DNA from: JBGQAS01 sp964498605
GTDB taxonomy: Bacteria; Chloroflexota; Anaerolineae; Anaerolineales; Anaerolineaceae
Direction of reading: 5' to 3'
Assembly: GCA_964498605.1 (NCBI GenBank)
Contig: CAZCHK010000026.1
Coordinates: 1-30,736 of the forward strand
Length of the DNA: 30,736 nucleotides
In this document: positions 15,010-22,662 of the stretch, in pieces
How the letters are laid out: each line of letters begins with the position of its first letter
Position numbering within the stretch: position 1 is the first letter of the stretch
Position numbers and translations under genes: made by a program
The notes under the pieces: generated by a model
What the model was told of the DNA's origin: nothing
Database searches by the model: none
Seen by the model: the letters and a program-made list of their open reading frames with translations, nothing else

Positions 15010-17739
15010 ATGAAAATAACGGGAAATGAAGTTCGGCGGCAGTTTATTGAGTTTTTTGAAAAGAAATACCAGCATACAGTCGTTCCATCCGCTTCGCTAG
15101 TGCCGGGTGGGGACCAAACTTTGCTGTTCACCAATTCGGGAATGGTTCAGTTCAAGGATGTCTTTTTAGGGACGGATGTGCGAGAATATTCCAGAGCTGT
15201 CAATTCTCAAAAGTGCATGCGCGTAGCTGGAAAGCACAATGATCTTGATGACGTTGGTCGAGATGACTCGCATCATACATTTTTTGAAATGCTTGGAAAT
15301 TGGTCTTTCGGGGATTATTACAAGGAGGAAGCCATTACATGGGCCTGGGAATTACTGACCTCTAGGTGGGCGCTAGATAAATCAAAACTATGGGTGACGG
15401 TTTTTGAAGACGAATTGAACATCATCCCTTGGGACGAAGAGGCTTTTTTCATCTGGAAGGAGCAGCCTGGGATTGAAACCTCTCATATTTTAAAATTTGG
15501 ACGAAAAGACAATTTGTGGGAAATGGCTGAAACGGGCCCTTGCGGCCCAAGCAGCGAGATTCACATGGATTTTGGACCACAGGCTTGCGAAAAAAAAGGA
15601 GTTGCCGGCCATGTGTGCAAAGTAAATGGAGATTGCCACAGATTCGTGGAGCTGTGGAACCTTGTTTTTATCCAATACAACCGTATTGGCCGGGATGAAT
15701 TTTTACCTCTGCCGAAACGACACGTCGACACCGGTATGGGGTTCGAAAGAATCGTGTCGGTATTGCAGGAAGTACCTTCGAATTACAGGACTGACTTATT
15801 GATGCCGTTGATCCTTCGAACGCAGGAACTGTGCCAGGCGACTGACAAACAGCGGGATGCGAATTTAACGCCGTACAGAGTGATCGCGGATCACGCGCGC
15901 GCAGCTTCATTCCTAATTGCGGACGGGGTAATACCCGGTAATACCGGCAGGAATTATGTCTGCAGAATGATAATCAGAAGGGCGGCGAGGTTTGGTTCAA
16001 AGCTGGGACTTGATCGATCATTTCTGGCAGAAATTGCGTTGAAAGTCATCGATGGTTATTCCGAGAGCTACCCGGAATTGAGGAAAAACCAGAAGATGAT
16101 CATCAGCCACATTCAAAAAGAAGAAGAGCAATTCCATAAAACTCTTCAAAACGCGGATATGCGGTTGGAAGAATTGATAGAAGGTCTAAAAAATACCGGA
16201 TCGAAAGTCCTGGATGGCGAGAGCTGTTTTGAGCTGTATGCTACCCATGGCCTTCCGCTTGAAATTACAAAAGACATCTTGAGTGAAAGAGGGTATCAGG
16301 TAAGCGAACAAGGATTCCATGTAGCAATGGAAAAACACAAGACCAAATCTGCTCCGGTAAAAAATAAACAGAAAAAAAATGAAACTTCCGCTGAAAAGTA
16401 TCGGGCATTGTTCGAAAAACTCACCACCAGCAAGGCGTTGTCGCCATCTGGAGTGATTAATGACCCGTACACTTCGTTAACTGTGAAGGGGAATGTTCTG
16501 GCGATAATCAAGGATGGGATGGAAGAAAATATTGCGCATGCGGGTAGTGAGGTTGAAATACTTGTGCCTGCAACCCCCTTTTATCTCGAATCAGGAGGTC
16601 AGGTTGCTGATCAAGGGCTGATCGAGGCTGAGGATGGAACCTGGAAAATCGAAATTTTCGATGTGTTCCGACCAGCTCCAGGGATTGTCATGCACAAAGG
16701 AAAAGTGGCCAACGGGATCGTGAAAGTTGCTGACGAAGCGGTCGTAAGCGTTGACAAACAACGCCGGGACTCGATCATGAGGAACCACTCGGCCACGCAT
16801 CTCTTACACGCAGCATTACAAAAAATAATTGGTGATACTGTCAGACAGGCGGGTTCATTAGTCGCTGAAGACAGACTTCGCTTTGACTTCACTCATCCTG
16901 CCGCTTTAAGTGAGGAGGAAATCAAGCGCGTTGAAGAAGAAGTCAATAAAGCGATATTATCAGGAATGAATCGAGAAACAAGGGAAGAGGATCTCAAGGC
17001 AGCGACAAAGGCTGGAGCGATGGCATTGTTTGGAGAAAAATACGGGAACATTGTCCGGACAGTCACTTTTGGCACTGATAGGACTTTCTCGTATGAGCTG
17101 TGCGGAGGTACTCACGTGGAGAATTCTTCTCAAATCGGTCTGTTTATGATACTCTCCGAAAGTTCGGTGGCAGCCGGGATACGGCGAATTGAAGCAGTGA
17201 CTGGCTGGGAAGCGTACAAGTTCGCTCAAAAAAGGATAGACCTGGTGTCAAAAATTGCCCAGTATCTACATGTGAAAATAGAAGACGTGTATCGGGCTGT
17301 GATTGATCTGGATGACGAGGGTCAGAAAAAGGAGAAAGAAATATTAAACCTTCAGAATTCATTGATCATATCCAGCATTGCCTCATTGTTTGAAAAGATT
17401 ATTGAAATCAAAGGCGTTGATGTACTGGCGTCCATGATAAAAGATGTCAGCCCGGAAAAGCTCAGAACCATTTCTGACCAATTCAGAGCGAAGTACCCCA
17501 ACGGAGTAGCGATACTGGGAACAGTCCATCAAGAAAAACCTTTCATGGTGGTCTCTTCATCCGAAACTGCGGTTCAAAAAGGTCTGGATGCAAAAAAACT
17601 GATCGATGCTTTAGCGCCGATCATGGATGGTAGGGGGGGGGGCAACCAGCATATGGCTCAAGCAGGTGGTAGAAATCCGGAAGCGCTTCCCATCGTGATT
17701 GACAAATCACCCAAGATAATTTCTGACCTGCTGGGGTAA
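15010..17739 (+). CDS. alaS: Alanyl-tRNA synthetase
   Basis: 909 residues (usual about 875). It charges tRNA-Ala and hydrolyses Ser/Gly-tRNA-Ala. The class II aminoacylation core is at about 1-240, with LLFTNSGMVQFKDVFLG and the HHTFFEMLGNWSFGDYFK-type motif 2 region (written YYK here). The tRNA-recognition region follows, then the editing domain with zinc ligands H593-x3-H597 (NHSATHLLH) and C698-x3-H702 (CGGTH), and a C-terminal C-Ala domain with GRGGGNQHMAQAGG. The start is the ATG at 15010, with GAGG 5 nt before it, rather than a GTG six codons upstream. A run of ten G (17633-17642) encodes part of GRGGG; the frame through it is intact. Flanked by its own promoter and terminator. Confidence 0.97.
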   Translation: MKITGNEVRRQFIEFFEKKYQHTVVPSASLVPGGDQTLLFTNSGMVQFKDVFLGTDVREYSRAVNSQKCMRVAGKHNDLDDVGRDDSHHTFFEMLGNWSFGDYYKEEAITWAWELLTSRWALDKSKLWVTVFEDELNIIPWDEEAFFIWKEQPGIETSHILKFGRKDNLWEMAETGPCGPSSEIHMDFGPQACEKKGVAGHVCKVNGDCHRFVELWNLVFIQYNRIGRDEFLPLPKRHVDTGMGFERIVSVLQEVPSNYRTDLLMPLILRTQELCQATDKQRDANLTPYRVIADHARAASFLIADGVIPGNTGRNYVCRMIIRRAARFGSKLGLDRSFLAEIALKVIDGYSESYPELRKNQKMIISHIQKEEEQFHKTLQNADMRLEELIEGLKNTGSKVLDGESCFELYATHGLPLEITKDILSERGYQVSEQGFHVAMEKHKTKSAPVKNKQKKNETSAEKYRALFEKLTTSKALSPSGVINDPYTSLTVKGNVLAIIKDGMEENIAHAGSEVEILVPATPFYLESGGQVADQGLIEAEDGTWKIEIFDVFRPAPGIVMHKGKVANGIVKVADEAVVSVDKQRRDSIMRNHSATHLLHAALQKIIGDTVRQAGSLVAEDRLRFDFTHPAALSEEEIKRVEEEVNKAILSGMNRETREEDLKAATKAGAMALFGEKYGNIVRTVTFGTDRTFSYELCGGTHVENSSQIGLFMILSESSVAAGIRRIEAVTGWEAYKFAQKRIDLVSKIAQYLHVKIEDVYRAVIDLDDEGQKKEKEILNLQNSLIISSIASLFEKIIEIKGVDVLASMIKDVSPEKLRTISDQFRAKYPNGVAILGTVHQEKPFMVVSSSETAVQKGLDAKKLIDALAPIMDGRGGGNQHMAQAGGRNPEALPIVIDKSPKIISDLLG

Positions 17740-17741
17740 TG

Positions 17742-17777
17742 AAAATAGCCTTCTTTCATTCAGAAGGCTATTTTTTT
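17742..17777. terminator. Intrinsic terminator of alaS, possibly bidirectional with flp
   Basis: AAAATAGCCTTCT (17742-17754), 7-nt loop, AGAAGGCTATTTT (17762-17774) followed by more T: 13 bp perfect. It starts 2 nt after the alaS stop. The A-rich 5' arm gives a T-run on the minus strand too, 13 nt after the flp stop, so it probably ends both convergent transcripts. Confidence 0.92.
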
Positions 17778-17790
17778 CTTGATCGTCAGA

Positions 17791-17940
17791 TTAGAGCATG
17801 GAAATGACTTCACTGAAGGCATTTCCAATTGCAGGTCCCAGGAAAGTTAAAACTGTAAGAACCACCATAGCAACTAAAATTAAAATTAATGCGTATTCAA
17901 TAATACCTTGCCCTTTGGACGCCTTGAGTTTGTGTGCCAA
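17791..17940 (-). CDS. flp: Flp/Tad-type type IVb pilin prepilin
   Basis: 49 residues: a short basic leader (MAHKLKASKG) then QGIIEYALILILVAMVVL, a hydrophobic helix, and a short tail. The prepilin-peptidase site is expected after Gly10, leaving mature Gln1 with Glu5-Tyr6, the Flp signature. The start chosen is TTG at 17940, because AAAGGAGG lies 7 nt before it; an upstream in-frame extension to 18003 would place the Shine-Dalgarno inside the coding region. No Tad assembly genes (tadA, tadB, tadC, cpaB, prepilin peptidase) are nearby, so assembly must come from elsewhere. It lies 94 nt downstream of gcvPB on the same strand and converges on alaS. Confidence 0.9.
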   Translation of the reverse strand: MAHKLKASKGQGIIEYALILILVAMVVLTVLTFLGPAIGNAFSEVISML

Positions 17941-18034
17941 CAAGCCACCTCCTTTCAACAATATTCCAACATCTATTGTTGCTGAAATCGCAACAAAAAT
18001 CAACCATGAATGCTTACAGTTCCATTACAAATAA

Positions 18035-19513
18035 TTATGCTTGCGTCGATTCCTGAGTTTCAGGAAGCCAGCAACAAAGAACCAGATCCTTGGCTGCTTT
18101 GACTTCATCCATTCTCCTGATTGGCGTCGAATGAGGAGCCTCTTTCAGTAACTGAGGATCATCAACCGCTTCTTTGGCAATCTGACGCAACGCGTGAATA
18201 AACTGATCCAGAGTTTGTTTGTTCTCTGTTTCTGTTGGCTCGATCATCAATGCTTCCGGGACGATGAGGGGAAAATAATTCGTGGGAGGGTGAAAGTTGT
18301 AATCCATCAGCCGCTTTGCGATATCCAACGCGATGATGGAAGGAGCCCCATCAACTTTTCCTTCCAACACAAATTCGTGCATGCACACGCGATCAAAAGG
18401 AATGTGAAATGTCTTGTTGAGTTTTACCCTCAGATAGTTCGCATTTAGAACAGAATATTCAGCAATTCGTCTCAGTCCTTTGGCGCCGTTCATGCTGATG
18501 TAAAGAAAAGCCCGGATTAATACTCCGAATTGTCCATTGAAGGATTTCACCCGACCGATTGTTTTTGAAGGGCGTTCGTATCCGTACAAAGGCTCTATCT
18601 CATCAGTGCCTGGTTCAATGATCGCGATCACGGGATCGGGGAGGAAATCGATTAATCTGCTGACGACTCCAACGGGTCCTGAACCGGGACCTCCACCGCC
18701 GTGCGGCGTGGAGAATGTCTTGTGCAAATTAAAGTGCATGACATCTATACCCAAATCAGAAGGTTTTACGATCCCTAACAAGGGATTCATGTTCGCGCCA
18801 TCACCGTACACCAGGCCGCCACACTGGTGGATTAATTCAGTCACTTCCAGCACATGCTCGTCGAACAGGCCGAGTGTGTTGGGATTTGTCAACATCAACC
18901 CGGCAACAGTATCATCGCAAACTTCTTTCAACGCGCACAGATCAATGTTACCCCTTGGGTCCGTTGCGATAGGGATAACATCAAACCCTTGCATGGAGGA
19001 ACTGGCCGGATTTGTCCCGTGTGCGGAATCAGGTATGATCATTTTAGATCTCTTCATGTCACCGCGGGACTGGTGGTAGGCTTTTATGATTGAAACCCCT
19101 ACGAATTCTCCTTGCGCTCCAGCGGCTGGCTGCAGAGTCATGCCTCTAAAACCGCTGATTTCTTTTAACCACTCTTGTAGGGAATACATCATTGCGAGGT
19201 TCCCCTGCACGGTTTCTATGGGTTGAAACGGATGAGTGTTCGCAAATCCTGGAAGCCTTGCAGCGTCTTCGTTGATCTTTGGATTGTACTTCATCGTGCA
19301 TGAACCCAGCGGGTAGAAGCCGCCATCAATGGAATAATTTAATTTCGAAAGGCGCATGAAATGGCGTATCACGTCCAGTTCGGAAAGTTCAGGCAGCGGA
19401 AGCTCATCCCGAAGAAGAGACGAGGGAAGTGGTGACAATGGCACATCAGGTTCCGGGTACTGAACTCCGTGGCGTCCAGCAGATGATAGTTCAAATATCG
19501 TAGGTTCAGGCAT
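18035..19513 (-). CDS. gcvPB: Glycine dehydrogenase (decarboxylating) subunit 2
   Basis: 492 residues, matching the C-terminal half of the fused P-protein. With GcvPA it decarboxylates glycine and transfers aminomethyl to the lipoyl arm of GcvH. The PLP-binding Lys is Lys265 in HFNLHKTFSTPHGGGGPG, with the Gly-rich phosphate loop right after it. YPLGSCTMKYNPKIN and PAAGAQGEFVG are also characteristic. The start is the ATG at 19513, which shares a base with the gcvPA stop (TGATG) and has GAGGAG 8 nt upstream; an in-frame TTG lies one codon earlier. Last gene of gcvH-gcvPA-gcvPB. Confidence 0.96.
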   Translation of the reverse strand: MPEPTIFELSSAGRHGVQYPEPDVPLSPLPSSLLRDELPLPELSELDVIRHFMRLSKLNYSIDGGFYPLGSCTMKYNPKINEDAARLPGFANTHPFQPIETVQGNLAMMYSLQEWLKEISGFRGMTLQPAAGAQGEFVGVSIIKAYHQSRGDMKRSKMIIPDSAHGTNPASSSMQGFDVIPIATDPRGNIDLCALKEVCDDTVAGLMLTNPNTLGLFDEHVLEVTELIHQCGGLVYGDGANMNPLLGIVKPSDLGIDVMHFNLHKTFSTPHGGGGPGSGPVGVVSRLIDFLPDPVIAIIEPGTDEIEPLYGYERPSKTIGRVKSFNGQFGVLIRAFLYISMNGAKGLRRIAEYSVLNANYLRVKLNKTFHIPFDRVCMHEFVLEGKVDGAPSIIALDIAKRLMDYNFHPPTNYFPLIVPEALMIEPTETENKQTLDQFIHALRQIAKEAVDDPQLLKEAPHSTPIRRMDEVKAAKDLVLCCWLPETQESTQA

Positions 19514-20865
19514 CAACGAATCTCCTCGAGCACATTGGCGAATAATTCGATATCTTCCTTGTTATTCATTTCCGTGACAGCGATGAGCATGTGGTTCATC
19601 AGCTGGTCGTTTATGCATCCCAGATCAAACCCGCCCAGAATTTGGTGTTCCAATAAGTGCTCATTTAATTCCGTGATTGACCTGGGACATTTCAATACAA
19701 ATTCATTAAAGAATGGTTGAGAAGAAACAAGTGAATAGTGTTTCAACTTCGAAAGAACATTGGCAGCATAGTGAGCTTTGTGGTAATTTAATTCTGCGAC
19801 TTTCTTGAGCCCGCTTTTTCCCAGCAGGCTCAGGTATGTGGTCGCTGCCAAAGCCATCAGGCCTTGATTGCTGCAGATATTCGATGTAGCTTTTTCTCTG
19901 CGAATGTGCTGCTCCCTCGCCGTGAGGGTAAGCACATATCCTTTTCGATGTTCACCTGAAGCTTCTTCGGTTTCTCCCACCAATCGCCCTGAGATTTTCC
20001 TGGCGAATTCTTTTTTTGTCGCAAATATTCCCAGGTAAGGTCCTCCAAAGGAAATCGGAATCCCAAGAGGTTGTCCTTCTCCGACGACGATATCCGCACC
20101 CATCGCACCCGGGGGAGTGAACAAGCCCAATGCCATGGGGTTTACCGCGACTGCCAGCAAAGCTCCTTTGGCGTGGGCTTCACTGCTTAATTTTGTGAGA
20201 TTAAACAACCTTCCAAAGAAATCGGGATACTGCACAATGATCAAACCTGTATCCTCAGTAATTTCAGGCATCATGTCATCCGGTGTTAAAAATGGATTCT
20301 TGTAATCCTCGTCGCCGGTAACCCTTATTTCAGGAAAGCCTTTCATGTACGTACGAAATGTTTGACGGTAATGTGGGTGCACAGAAGGCGAAATCACCAT
20401 GTGCTTTCTCAATCCTCGAAAATGGTGGAAGGCCATGATACCGGCTTCCGCCACGGAGGTCGCGCCATCGTAATGAGAAGCATTGCATGTATCCATGCCT
20501 GTCAGGCGGGCCATTAAGGATTGATACTCGAAAATCGCCTGCAAAGTGCCCTGAGAAATTTCTGGTTGATAAGGCGTATAGGCAGTATAGAACTCTCCCC
20601 TGCGAAGGATATGATCGACAGCAGATGGAATGTAGTGATGGTACGCGCCGGCTCCCAGAAAGCACGCAAGATCCGTCACGGTGTCATTTGCCCCGGAAAG
20701 TTCACGGGCCAGGGCAATGGCTTCCATTTCAGTCATTGCATCGGGAAGATCAATTTTTGGAAACCGAAGCGTGTCAGGTATATCTTTGAAAAGCTCTTCA
20801 ATTTTCTCTACACCGATCGACTCAAGCATCTGATCCCGCTCGGTGCTGCTGTGGGGAATAAACAT
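19513..20865 (-). CDS. gcvPA: Glycine dehydrogenase (decarboxylating) subunit 1
   Basis: 450 residues, typical for the split P-protein subunit 1 of Gram-positive-type and Chloroflexota genomes. Typical segments: FLGAGAYHHYIPSAVD, FYTAYTPYQPEISQGTLQAIFEYQ, GMDTCNASHYDGATS and SFGGPYLGIFATKKEF. The start is the ATG at 20865 overlapping the gcvH stop by one base (TAATG) with GAGG 6 nt before; a TTG seven codons upstream is less likely. Works as a heterotetramer with GcvPB in the cytoplasm. Confidence 0.96.
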   Translation of the reverse strand: MFIPHSSTERDQMLESIGVEKIEELFKDIPDTLRFPKIDLPDAMTEMEAIALARELSGANDTVTDLACFLGAGAYHHYIPSAVDHILRRGEFYTAYTPYQPEISQGTLQAIFEYQSLMARLTGMDTCNASHYDGATSVAEAGIMAFHHFRGLRKHMVISPSVHPHYRQTFRTYMKGFPEIRVTGDEDYKNPFLTPDDMMPEITEDTGLIIVQYPDFFGRLFNLTKLSSEAHAKGALLAVAVNPMALGLFTPPGAMGADIVVGEGQPLGIPISFGGPYLGIFATKKEFARKISGRLVGETEEASGEHRKGYVLTLTAREQHIRREKATSNICSNQGLMALAATTYLSLLGKSGLKKVAELNYHKAHYAANVLSKLKHYSLVSSQPFFNEFVLKCPRSITELNEHLLEHQILGGFDLGCINDQLMNHMLIAVTEMNNKEDIELFANVLEEIR

Positions 20866-21254
20866 TAATGGCCTCGATTTGCACAATAAGCTTCGTAATC
20901 TGCCGCATTCATAAGATCGTAATCAGCTGAAGGATCAAATTCTATCTTCAGCATCCATGCTTCCCCATAAGGATCCGCGTTGATCAGTTCGGGCGACCCG
21001 GCCAGCTTTTCATTTGAAGCAACGACCTTCCCGGAAATGGGAGCTGCGACATCGGCGGCAGCCTTGACAGATTCAACTGTTGCGCATGTTTTGCCTTTTT
21101 CAATGTTTTCATTTGTGCCTGGAAGGATTTCCACAAACACAATGTCTGATAATTGCGATTGGGCGTAATCAGTAATTCCGATTGTCGCGATGTTATTTTC
21201 ATATCTCACCCATTCATCGGATTTCGTGTATTGCAGATCAGCAGGTACATTCAT
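20865..21254 (-). CDS. gcvH: Glycine cleavage system H protein
   Basis: 129 residues. Lipoyl carrier of the glycine cleavage system; the lipoylated residue is Lys64 in ATVESVKAAADV. YTKSDEWVR, IGITDYAQSQLSDIVFVEIL and NADPYGEAWMLKI are standard. The ATG at 21254 is preferred because GGAGG lies 5 nt before it; an ATG four codons upstream contains that Shine-Dalgarno. First gene of the operon, with its own promoter. The aminomethyltransferase GcvT and the dihydrolipoamide dehydrogenase are not in the window. Confidence 0.96.
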   Translation of the reverse strand: MNVPADLQYTKSDEWVRYENNIATIGITDYAQSQLSDIVFVEILPGTNENIEKGKTCATVESVKAAADVAAPISGKVVASNEKLAGSPELINADPYGEAWMLKIEFDPSADYDLMNAADYEAYCANRGH

Positions 21255-21287
21255 TGGTTCCTCCATTTTTTTAATGTTTATAAGGTG

Positions 21288-21316
21288 ATTCTACGAACGA
21301 CTTCTGATAAAGTCAA
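21288..21316 (-). promoter_or_regulatory. Promoter of gcvH-gcvPA-gcvPB
   Basis: On the minus strand TTGACT (21316-21311), 17-nt spacer, TAGAAT (21293-21288). The -35 covers the stop codon of the MFS gene. The transcript would begin near 21281, leaving about 27 nt before the gcvH ATG; that is too short for a glycine riboswitch, and no such element was seen. Confidence 0.75.
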
Positions 21317-22563
21317 GGCGTAACAGGATTTCTCAGCGGTTTTCTGGATATCAACGTGAAGAAACCAATTATTTTTATAAAACCACTCACGATAAGTGCA
21401 AAAACCAGCCCGGAATTGTTCGCGATGACCGATCCTATTACGGGGAAAGTAAAGGCGATGAAATATTGCAGGCCATGCGATATCGAAATATAGATCGAGC
21501 TCTTTTCAGCTGGAAAAGTCTTCATCAGCTCATCGAACAGAACCAGATCAACACCCGCTTGAAAGAGTCCGGCCAAGAAATTGACCCCGAGGATTACCCA
21601 CGGGTTATCAGTTATGACGACAGCGATCGGGTAAAGACTCATCAATAAGGTAGACCAAATCAGTATTGTTCGAGTGCCTTTTCTGCGCGCGACCCTGTTC
21701 CAAAAGAAGTAACCAATTACCATGGATGCTGTTTGAGCAGTACCAAACGCTGCAATCCAGGAATTAGACGCCTGGATACCCCTCACGTAATAAAGAGCGA
21801 ACAAGGACATGCCTAATGCAACTCCTGTTGAAAAGATCAAGCGCTTGGTGACAATCGAAACAAAGGGTTTATTATTCATCACTTCAGCAAGAATGCCTCT
21901 GAGGTTGTAATCTGGACTTACACGGGCTGTCGAGGGAATATCAGGTGATTCCGGAATTCTCAATTTGAGAGAGCTGATAAGAGAAACGATACCCCCGAAA
22001 GACAGCAGCATCAGTGTAATTTGAAAATTTACCGACTTGTTTATTATTCCTAACAGTTGTCCCCCGATAAAAGTGAAAATCGATGTGGTTAAACCTAAAA
22101 TCGCCCATCTGCGTGACATCAATTCATAGCGGCCATCAGACCCGCTGATACGGTTCATAACGACGTTGAAAGTAATATCCAGGATTATTTGCGGTATGGA
22201 TATGATCGCCCAGATGATCAGGATGGCGGTGACCCACTTGGCCTGGGGTAAAAAGAAAGGTATCAACCCGGAGAGAAAAAATCCACCAATATGCACAATC
22301 CTAGACCATGCATACCAGCGGGTCAAATTTCTTCTCTGCTGGATGAAGCGACCTATTGGAAATGCAAATAGAAATCCTGCCACCGCAGGCATAGAAACCA
22401 AAAGACTGATCTCTAAAGCCGACGCGTGGTTTCTGGACATAAATACTGGTAAAAATGTAGCAGCGGCTCTGGCTATGCCCACGCCGATCGAATCAATTTG
22501 GGTAAGGGTAAAATTTCGCTTGCTGATCATTCTGGACACTCGAGGAGTAGTAAACCAATTCAT
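21313..22563 (-). CDS. Major facilitator superfamily transporter
   Basis: 416 residues with about 12 hydrophobic segments and the MFS halves separated by a short polar loop near the middle (LRIPESPDIPSTARVSPDYNLRGILAEV). The loop-2 region reads FPIGRFIQQRRNLTRWYAW, a form of the MFS motif A (G-x-x-x-D/Q-R-x-G-R-R). It is an inner-membrane secondary transporter; the substrate cannot be inferred. The stop sits within the gcvH promoter 58 nt upstream of gcvH, on the same strand. The start at 22563 has no Shine-Dalgarno and lies 8 nt after a -10 box. Confidence 0.88.
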   Translation of the reverse strand: MNWFTTPRVSRMISKRNFTLTQIDSIGVGIARAAATFLPVFMSRNHASALEISLLVSMPAVAGFLFAFPIGRFIQQRRNLTRWYAWSRIVHIGGFFLSGLIPFFLPQAKWVTAILIIWAIISIPQIILDITFNVVMNRISGSDGRYELMSRRWAILGLTTSIFTFIGGQLLGIINKSVNFQITLMLLSFGGIVSLISSLKLRIPESPDIPSTARVSPDYNLRGILAEVMNNKPFVSIVTKRLIFSTGVALGMSLFALYYVRGIQASNSWIAAFGTAQTASMVIGYFFWNRVARRKGTRTILIWSTLLMSLYPIAVVITDNPWVILGVNFLAGLFQAGVDLVLFDELMKTFPAEKSSIYISISHGLQYFIAFTFPVIGSVIANNSGLVFALIVSGFIKIIGFFTLISRKPLRNPVTP

Positions 22564-22571
22564 AAGTTGCG

Positions 22572-22577
22572 ATTATA
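22572..22577 (-). promoter_or_regulatory. -10 box of the MFS gene, predicted leaderless mRNA
   Basis: Perfect TATAAT on the minus strand, 8 nt before the ATG at 22563, with no good -35 at the usual distance. A start 7-8 nt downstream of the box would coincide with the ATG, giving a leaderless transcript; the lack of any Shine-Dalgarno fits this. Confidence 0.5.
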
Positions 22578-22629
22578 AAGGTAAATCCGAAAGATGACAT
22601 TCATCATACCAAATCGGCATGCCAGATCT

Positions 22630-22635
22630 TATAAT
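22630..22635 (+). promoter_or_regulatory. -10 box of the aldehyde oxidoreductase gene
   Basis: TATAAT 27 nt before the ATG at 22663. No convincing -35 at 16-18 nt upstream. A GAGG precedes the start codon. It is divergent from the MFS promoter about 55 bp away. Confidence 0.45.
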
Positions 22636-22662
22636 ATGGACATCTCTTGACGAGGAATCTAC

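Noticed and set aside
15826..15842. Minus-strand TGGCACA-N4-CTGC inside alaS as an antisense sigma-54 promoter
   Set aside because: Both halves deviate, it lies inside a conserved coding region, and there is no antisense gene to serve.
17633..17642. Run of ten G in alaS as a frameshift or slippage site
   Set aside because: The frame through it encodes the conserved GRGGGNQH segment and continues normally; at most it is a sequencing-error hotspot.
17976..17996. TTGTTGC/GCAACAA hairpin upstream of flp as a terminator for the gcv operon
   Set aside because: Only 7 bp, AT-rich, and no T-run on the minus strand; read-through into flp remains possible.
21255..21312. Glycine riboswitch in front of gcvH
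   Set aside because: The region between the MFS stop and gcvH is 58 nt and contains the promoter; there is no space for the aptamer and none of its conserved elements was seen.
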